In this document: in pieces, positions 1 through 4,742 of the stretch
Position numbering within the stretch: position 1 is the stretch's first letter
How the letters are laid out: every line of letters begins with the position of its first letter
Source: Anaerolineae bacterium
GTDB taxonomy: Bacteria; Chloroflexota; Anaerolineae; Epilineales; JAHCIE01
DNA: 11,742 nt
NCBI GenBank assembly: GCA_026129385.1
Contig: JAHCIE010000073.1
Span: 1-11,742 of the forward strand
Direction: 5' to 3'
The notes under the pieces: model-generated
What the model was told of the DNA's origin: nothing
Seen by the model: the letters and a program-made list of their open reading frames with translations, nothing else
The model's database searches: none
Made by a program: the position numbers and the translations under genes

Positions 1-348
1 CGTGAGATTGGCGATGGAGCCTTCCTCGAACAGGTCCAGGTCGTAGGCGATGTAGGCCATATACTGGTCGGAGCCGGGCACCGGGTCGACGCGGTACGCT
101 TTGGCCTGGTAGTGCTCGTGGGCCGTCAGGCGATCCGTCCACACCACCGTCCACGTGGCGGTGGACGACTCGCCCGCCACGGCGGCGGCGGCCTCGATAG
201 GCTCGATGCCCTCCTGGGGCACGATGCGGAAGGCGCACAGAATGTCGGTCGGCTTGGGCGTGTAGTCGGCGTCGTAGTACCCCATCTCGGCGTAGGGGGT
301 CACGCCCGCCGACCAGCGGCTCTTGTCTCCATTGGTTGCTTTAGCCAT
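1..348 (-). CDS. rbcL: RuBisCO large subunit, form I type, N-terminal part (cut by window edge)
   Basis: Reading the minus strand from the ATG at 348 gives 116 codons that stay open to the window edge. They match the N-terminal domain of form I ribulose-1,5-bisphosphate carboxylase/oxygenase, which fixes CO2 onto RuBP in the Calvin cycle. Visible landmarks are YAEMGYYDADYTPKPTDIL (residues 19-37), the active-site segment GESSTATWTVVWTDRLT (59-75) and DLFEEGSIANLT at the edge. By homology Glu60, Thr65 and Trp66 are substrate-site residues contributed to the neighbouring subunit; the conserved Asn (about residue 123) falls just outside. AAAAVAGESSTATWTVVWTD and KAYRVDPVP resemble red-type (IC/ID) and form I' enzymes more than plant-type ones; which of these it is cannot be settled from this fragment. 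The start is supported by a strong Shine-Dalgarno (GAGGAGG, plus-strand complement within 354-362). About three quarters of the protein, and any rbcS, lie to the left of the window. Confidence 0.95.
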   Translation of the reverse strand, partial: MAKATNGDKSRWSAGVTPYAEMGYYDADYTPKPTDILCAFRIVPQEGIEPIEAAAAVAGESSTATWTVVWTDRLTAHEHYQAKAYRVDPVPGSDQYMAYIAYDLDLFEEGSIANLT

Positions 349-382
349 AGGACAGCCTCCTCAGAGGGTGAAGGGAGAGGAA

Positions 383-397
383 TGACGCACTGCATCA
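383..397. promoter_or_regulatory. Palindromic operator copy 1, in the rbcL 5' leader
   Basis: TGACGCACTGCATCA is an imperfect inverted repeat (seven-base arms matching at six positions around a central C). Its centre lies about 10 bases downstream of the predicted rbcL start point. A near copy sits at 454-468; the two agree at 12 of 15 positions. The factor that binds is unknown; a CbbR-type LysR regulator is a natural suspect at a RuBisCO gene, but the spacing seen (TNA-N9-TNA) is slightly longer than the usual CbbR half-site spacing. Confidence 0.5.
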
Positions 398-405
398 CTT
401 CCCCC

Positions 406-434
406 ATCATACATCCGAGTCAGGCGAAAAACAA
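406..434 (-). promoter_or_regulatory. Candidate rbcL promoter (-35 TTGTTT, 17 bp, -10 TATGAT)
   Basis: On the minus strand TTGTTT (429-434) and TATGAT (406-411) are separated by exactly 17 bases. The -10 matches the sigma-70 consensus at five of six bases; the -35 is weak, matching mainly TTG, as expected for an activator-dependent promoter. Transcription would start near 399, giving a leader of about 50 bases before the rbcL ATG. Confidence 0.5.
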
Positions 435-453
435 TAGTCAAAAGGCCTGTTTT

Positions 454-468
454 TGACGCAGTGCGTGA
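454..468. promoter_or_regulatory. Palindromic operator copy 2, upstream of the rbcL -35
   Basis: TGACGCAGTGCGTGA is an imperfect palindrome (arms matching at six of seven positions) and a near copy of the element at 383-397, with centres 71 bases apart. It is centred about 62 bases upstream of the predicted rbcL start, where LysR-type activators usually bind. It could equally influence the divergent regulator gene, but it lies about 140 bases upstream of that promoter. Confidence 0.5.
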
Positions 469-609
469 TAGGGATTGGCTATTCCAATGGGGGCGAGGGG
501 GTAGCAGGCGGGCGGGGCCGACCTAGCCGTTGGTGTAGGTGCGCCTCGGCGGGGATTCAGCGTTGACACACCACCGGGAAGAATGGCAACCTGACGCGCC
601 GCCCGCTTA

Positions 610-637
610 TTGACAGCGTCCCCCCAGATCGTATAAT
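610..637 (+). promoter_or_regulatory. Consensus sigma-70 type promoter for the LuxR regulator
   Basis: TTGACA (610-615) and TATAAT (632-637) are both perfect consensus hexamers with a 16-base spacer. Transcription would begin near 644, giving a leader of nearly 100 bases before the ATG at 741. No riboswitch fold is evident in the leader. Confidence 0.75.
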
Positions 638-740
638 TGCCCGAATGCGGCGTTGATTCATGCGCAGACGGCGCTTTGGCGCGTAACGACGTCCGCACGA
701 GCGCTTCGTCAGCCCCGCGGCCACGTTCCAGGAGACTCGC

Positions 741-3476
741 ATGGCGGTTGGCATGATCGTTGGACCGGCCATCCGGCACACACAGATCAACCTCCCCAGA
801 ACACTACCAGATCTCACCCCACGCCCTCGCCTCCTGGGACAACTCAACCACGCCCTGCGTCTGCCGATCACCGTCATCGCCGCGCCCGCCGGTATGGGCA
901 AGACAACCCTCTTGAGCATCTGGGCGGAGACATGCCCGCTACCGGTCGCCTGGCTGTCGGTAGAGGCCAGCGACAGCCAGCCGGAACCCTTCCTCCGCGG
1001 GTTGATTGCCAGCATCCAAACCCTCTATCCCGCGTTTGGACGCTCGACGCTGACCGCCCTCAATGGCGCGACCATCCCATCTGCCCACGCGCTGGCCACC
1101 GGTCTTGCGGCGGAGCTGGACGAGCTGGATCAGGAGTTGGTGGTCATTCTCGATGACTACGAGGCCGTCGGTGATCCGGCGACTCACCAGATCATGCGTG
1201 AGTTGCTGCCGCGCCTGCCCTTGACTACCCATCTCGTGATTGCCAGCCGACAGATGCCGCTCTTCCCCATGACGCGCCTGCGCGCCCAGGGCGCGGTGCT
1301 CGACGTGTTGGCCGACGACCTGCGCTTCGATCACCAGGAGGCCCAGGCGCTGTTGGAGCAGGCGGCGGGCCGCCCCGTTGAACCTGAATTCGTCGATGGA
1401 GCGCTTAGTCAGACCGAAGGGTGGGCTGTGGCGCTGCGCCTCCTCGGCCTGGCCTTGCGCGATGATGCCGACGCGGCGCGCGTGATGACGGCGCCACGTG
1501 CCTCGTCGCATAGCCAGGTTCTGGCTTTCTTCTTGGAGGAGGTCTACTCGCAACAGCCGCCCGCCGTTCAAGCTATGCTGTTGAGGACCTCGATCCTCGA
1601 TCGCCTTACGCCCGCCTTGTGCGAGGCGATGACGGACGACGTGCGCGGCGAGTGGACCGGGCAGGCATTTGTCGACTGGCTAGCCAGCACGAATCTCCTG
1701 GTGGTGCCAGTCGACGCCGACGGGGTCTGGTTCCGCCTGCATGGCCTGCTGCAACGGGCGCTCCAGTTTCGACTACAGATGACGCTGGAGCCGGCCGCTA
1801 TTGAGGCGCTGCATGGGCGCGCGGCGGCCTGGTTCGAGGCGCGGGGGCTGGTCGACAAGGCGATCGGGCATTACCTGGCGGCGGGCGTTACGGACAGGGC
1901 TGTCCACCTCGTCGAGAGGCACATGCTGACCCTCATCACACGGGAGGAATGGCTGCGCCTGGAGGGCTGGCTGCACCTGCTACCGCCTGAGCGTGTCGCG
2001 TGCAATCCTGTTCTCCTCATCGGCGAGACCTGGGCCATGACGCTCCGTCAGGGGTATTCCCAGCTACAGGCGCGCATCGAGCAGATTCAGCATCTCCTCC
2101 ACGGCCCAGAGGCTGACCAGGCGGCATGGTCGAAGGCGGGTATCGAAGCTGGTCTTGCCGCCCTGGCCGCGCCGGCCGAATGGATGGCTGGCAATGTCGA
2201 GGCTGCTCTGCAACGGGCGACTCGCGCGCGTCTCGCGGTGGATGCCACCTACTCGCCGCTGGATGGCTGGGCCGCTTTCAATTCGGGAGTCGCCCTGCAC
2301 CTGACAGGTCGCCAGGATGCGGCGCTGGATCTGCTAAATACAGCGGTGGCGGAGGGCACGCAGCGGGGCAACACGGAGCTGGTCATTCGCTCGCTGCTCG
2401 GCCTCGCCTTCGTTCACTGGCTGCGGGGGGATCTGGCAAGTGTCGAGGCCGTCGGCCGTCAACTGCTCCCGCTGTACAGCCGCCACGCCCGGCCTATTGG
2501 CGTGGGTTGGGTCAACTTCTTGCTGGGGTTGGGCTATTACGAGCGGAACCAGCTCGACCAGGCGCGCTACCATCTCGAGGCGGTTCTGGCTCACCGCCAC
2601 GAGGTGAACCACATGGTTCTGCGCGGCAGTGTATTCGCCCTGGCTCGGGTCGATGATCTGGAGGGCCAGTCGTCGGCAGCGGACGCCTTGCTCGACAGCC
2701 TCACGGATCTGGCCTGGGACACGACGAATCTCGTGACGCTGCGTCTCCTCGCCGCGTTCCGCGCCCACCGCGCGGCGTGGCATGGGAAGGCGGCCGAGGC
2801 TCGACGATGGCTGCTCGAGGTGCGACCGACGCCAGAGCAGGGGGCTATGGTTCTCACTGAGGTGCCGCAGCTGGCGCAGGCGCGGGTTCTGGTAGCCAGT
2901 GGCCAGCGCGACGATGCGCGCGAGGCGCTCACGCATCTGGCGCATCTTGAACACCTGTCGGTCGCCTTCTCGAATGTCCCCATGCGCGTCGCAGTGTCGG
3001 CCTTGAGCGCGCTGGCCTACGACCGGCTGGGGAACAAGGCCGCGGCCGAGGCGTGGCTTGAGCAGGCTGTGCGCCTCGGTAAGCCAGGCGGGTTCACGCG
3101 CAACTTCTTGGACCTTGGCCCTGACATAGCCCGCCTGCTCGACCGATGGACGCCGCGCGAGGAGTTGGCTGACTACGTCGGCTACCTGCTGCGACAGTTC
3201 GCCGTCAGCCCATCGCTGCACGTCGCCACCGATCGTGCCATGCTTCACCAGCGGCAGGCCCAGGCTCGTCTTCGCGACCCTCTCAGCCCTCGCGAGCTGG
3301 AGATTCTAGACCTGCTGGTCCGCCGCCACTCTTATCGGGAAATCGCTCATCGCCTCGTCATCTCGCCATCGACGGTGAAGAAGCACATTCATCACATCTA
3401 CGAGAAGCTGGACGTCAACAGCCGGGCGGAAGCCATCGAAGTCAGCCAACGTCTGGGCCTGGTGACCTTCGACTGA
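741..3476 (+). CDS. MalT-like LuxR family transcriptional regulator (STAND ATPase)
   Basis: The 911-aa product has the architecture of large ATP-dependent LuxR regulators of the MalT type. An N-terminal nucleotide-binding domain carries a Walker A (APAGMGKTT, residues 48-56) and a Walker B (VVILDDY, 134-140). A long helical TPR-like sensor region fills roughly 350-830, and a C-terminal LuxR helix-turn-helix spans about 848-905 (LSPRELEILDLL, REIAHRLVISPSTVKKHI). Family members are signal-gated: ATP and an inducer drive oligomerisation and the HTH then activates target promoters. The length fits MalT (about 900 aa). The ATG at 741 is supported by AGGAGA at 730-735. The sensor region gives no clue to the inducer. 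The gene is divergent from rbcL, so a link to carbon metabolism is possible, but Chloroflexota and Actinobacteria encode many such regulators and adjacency alone is weak evidence. Confidence 0.93.
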   Translation: MAVGMIVGPAIRHTQINLPRTLPDLTPRPRLLGQLNHALRLPITVIAAPAGMGKTTLLSIWAETCPLPVAWLSVEASDSQPEPFLRGLIASIQTLYPAFGRSTLTALNGATIPSAHALATGLAAELDELDQELVVILDDYEAVGDPATHQIMRELLPRLPLTTHLVIASRQMPLFPMTRLRAQGAVLDVLADDLRFDHQEAQALLEQAAGRPVEPEFVDGALSQTEGWAVALRLLGLALRDDADAARVMTAPRASSHSQVLAFFLEEVYSQQPPAVQAMLLRTSILDRLTPALCEAMTDDVRGEWTGQAFVDWLASTNLLVVPVDADGVWFRLHGLLQRALQFRLQMTLEPAAIEALHGRAAAWFEARGLVDKAIGHYLAAGVTDRAVHLVERHMLTLITREEWLRLEGWLHLLPPERVACNPVLLIGETWAMTLRQGYSQLQARIEQIQHLLHGPEADQAAWSKAGIEAGLAALAAPAEWMAGNVEAALQRATRARLAVDATYSPLDGWAAFNSGVALHLTGRQDAALDLLNTAVAEGTQRGNTELVIRSLLGLAFVHWLRGDLASVEAVGRQLLPLYSRHARPIGVGWVNFLLGLGYYERNQLDQARYHLEAVLAHRHEVNHMVLRGSVFALARVDDLEGQSSAADALLDSLTDLAWDTTNLVTLRLLAAFRAHRAAWHGKAAEARRWLLEVRPTPEQGAMVLTEVPQLAQARVLVASGQRDDAREALTHLAHLEHLSVAFSNVPMRVAVSALSALAYDRLGNKAAAEAWLEQAVRLGKPGGFTRNFLDLGPDIARLLDRWTPREELADYVGYLLRQFAVSPSLHVATDRAMLHQRQAQARLRDPLSPRELEILDLLVRRHSYREIAHRLVISPSTVKKHIHHIYEKLDVNSRAEAIEVSQRLGLVTFD

Positions 3477-3511
3477 CCAGCGCCCCCGACAGCCCTTGTC
3501 CCCCTGGAAAG

Positions 3512-3527
3512 GCCCACGCTCGTGGGC
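3512..3527 (+). terminator. Hairpin downstream of the LuxR gene, possible terminator
   Basis: GCCCACG (3512-3518) and CGTGGGC (3521-3527) form a perfect GC-rich inverted repeat 35 bases after the stop codon. No U-tract follows, so intrinsic termination is uncertain; the hairpin may instead stabilise the 3' end. Confidence 0.35.
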
Positions 3528-3577
3528 GCGCCGAGCCTACCTCAACCACTTGTTCATCACGGCTTGCCTACATCGAG

Positions 3578-3605
3578 TTGGCATAAGTCAGGACTGTGCT
3601 ACAAT
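3578..3605 (+). promoter_or_regulatory. Promoter for the PPK2 gene (extended -10)
   Basis: TTGGCA (3578-3583) and TACAAT (3600-3605) are 16 bases apart, and the -10 is preceded by TGC, an extended -10 element. The 11-mer TGTGCTACAAT here differs by one base from that upstream of the glucose-6-phosphate isomerase gene. The leader to the ATG at 3741 would be about 130 bases. The remaining bases of the 264-base gap hold no gene I can support. Confidence 0.65.
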
Positions 3606-3622
3606 GGACCGACGATGGACCG
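3604..3622 (+). repeat. Tandem ATGGACCG direct repeat at the PPK2 start point
   Basis: ATGGACCG occurs at 3604-3611 and again at 3615-3622, an 11-base period, about one helical turn. The pair overlaps the -10 end and predicted transcription start, so it could be a direct-repeat operator for a response regulator. It may also be chance. Confidence 0.4.
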
Positions 3623-3740
3623 GGAAGGGTGATGCAGCAGGGGACGGTGGCGGCTAGTATACCAGCGAGCCGACGCATGCGCACCGAGCATCGCGCCAGG
3701 CTGGGAGCAATCGATCCGCCCAACCGGCAGAGGAGGCCGT

Positions 3741-4619
3741 ATGGCAGGCAAGAAGGCTAAGAAGCGCAAGTCGAAGGGCGGCGACGCGGCGGCGACGGGC
3801 GTGTTGTCCGCTACGGCCGGCGCTGAGGGCGCGACAGAACCCAAGCCCAAGATGAGCCGCAAGGAGTTCGAGGCGGAGCTGGAAAAGCTCCAGATTGAAC
3901 TGGTGAAGTTACAGGAGTGGGTCAGGGTCACGGGGGCCAAGATCTGCGTGCTGTTCGAGGGGCGCGACGCGGCCGGCAAGGGTGGCATCATCAAGCGCAT
4001 CACCGAGCGCACCAGCCCGCGTGTCTTCCGCGTGGTGGCGCTCCCGTCGCCGACCGAGCGGGAGAAGTCGCAGATGTACATCCAGCGCTATCTGCCCCAC
4101 CTCCCAGCCGCCGGCGAGATTGTACTCTTCGACCGTAGCTGGTACAATCGGGCTGGCGTCGAGCGGGTCATGGGCTTCGCCACTGAGGAACAGGTGGCGA
4201 CGTTTCTCAAGTTCACCCCGGCCGTGGAGCGCGCCATCATCGCCTCGGGGGTCATTCTGGTCAAGTACTGGCTGGAAGAGACGATGGAGGACCAGACTGA
4301 GCGGTTTGAGGAGCGCATCAATGACTACCGCAAGATCTGGAAGCTCAGCCCGATGGATCTCGAGAGTCATCGGCGGTGGTACGACTACTCGCGCGCGCGG
4401 GATGCGATGTTCGCGGCCACGGATACGCCGGACTCGCCGTGGTGGGTGGTGGATTCCCACGACCAGCGGCGGGGCCGCCTCAACTGTATTTCTCACTTCC
4501 TGAGTCTCGTTCCCTACCACGAGATTCCGCGTGAGAAGGTGAAGCTGCCCAAGCGCCAGCCACGGGGCGATTACGTGGAACCTGACTACCCCTTCCGCCA
4601 TATTCCGGAGAAGTACTAG
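3741..4619 (+). CDS. ppk2: Polyphosphate kinase 2 (PPK2 family)
   Basis: The 292-aa product is a PPK2-family polyphosphate:nucleotide phosphotransferase, a cytoplasmic P-loop enzyme that transfers phosphate between polyphosphate and nucleoside di/triphosphates. The Walker A is GRDAAGKGG (residues 74-82, Lys80). The Walker B-like motif is FDRSWYNR (Asp131). Further signatures are YWLEETMEDQTERFEERI, the segment INDYRKIWKLSPMDLES, and WYDYSRARDAM. The length and single catalytic domain fit class I PPK2 enzymes, which mainly use ADP or GDP, but class cannot be assigned with certainty by eye. The first 40 residues are a Lys-rich then Ala/Gly-rich low-complexity tail (GKKAKKRKSKGG) before the kinase domain; basic N-terminal tails occur in this family and may contact polyphosphate. 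The start is fixed by AGAGGAGG at 3729-3736, four bases before the ATG. It has its own promoter. Confidence 0.95.
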   Translation: MAGKKAKKRKSKGGDAAATGVLSATAGAEGATEPKPKMSRKEFEAELEKLQIELVKLQEWVRVTGAKICVLFEGRDAAGKGGIIKRITERTSPRVFRVVALPSPTEREKSQMYIQRYLPHLPAAGEIVLFDRSWYNRAGVERVMGFATEEQVATFLKFTPAVERAIIASGVILVKYWLEETMEDQTERFEERINDYRKIWKLSPMDLESHRRWYDYSRARDAMFAATDTPDSPWWVVDSHDQRRGRLNCISHFLSLVPYHEIPREKVKLPKRQPRGDYVEPDYPFRHIPEKY

Positions 4620-4742
4620 GGTGGACGCAGCGCCCCCAGCCCGACCGAAGGCAGGCTATGATCGCGGCGACGTGGTGGGGCGGGCTGGCGGCTGCTGTCC
4701 GGTATCCAGTAACGATATTTTCCTAGAGGAAGGACTCATCTT

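Larger units (their letters stand above)
349..740. other. Divergent intergenic region between rbcL and the LuxR regulator
   Basis: These 392 bases separate two divergently transcribed genes. The rbcL-proximal part (roughly 380-470) is AT-richer and holds the candidate rbcL promoter and a pair of palindromes; the 610-637 part holds a consensus promoter for the regulator. In 470-605 I see GC-rich sequence with no convincing gene, terminator or repeat. Open frames here on either strand lack a ribosome-binding site and any recognisable protein. Confidence 0.7.

Noticed and set aside
427..454. AAAAACA / TGTTTTT inverted repeat (with CAGGC / GCCTG) resembling a terminator
   Set aside because: It sits upstream of both divergent genes, so there is no transcript for it to end, and it is better explained as the AT-rich promoter region of rbcL.
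112..456. Plus-strand open frame opposite rbcL running into the intergenic region
   Set aside because: Shadow of the RuBisCO gene; the product is His/Gly/Arg-rich with no family resemblance.
438..779. Minus-strand open frame spanning part of the rbcL-luxR intergenic region
   Set aside because: It overlaps the consensus promoter and the start of the regulator, has no recognisable protein features, and the other overlapping frames in the region are equally random.
2334..3248. A 304-codon minus-strand open frame opposite the LuxR regulator
   Set aside because: Antisense shadow of the TPR-like region; no domain.
4657..4662. TATGAT as a -10 box for the ATPase gene
   Set aside because: No acceptable -35 hexamer at 16-18 bases upstream and no extended -10.
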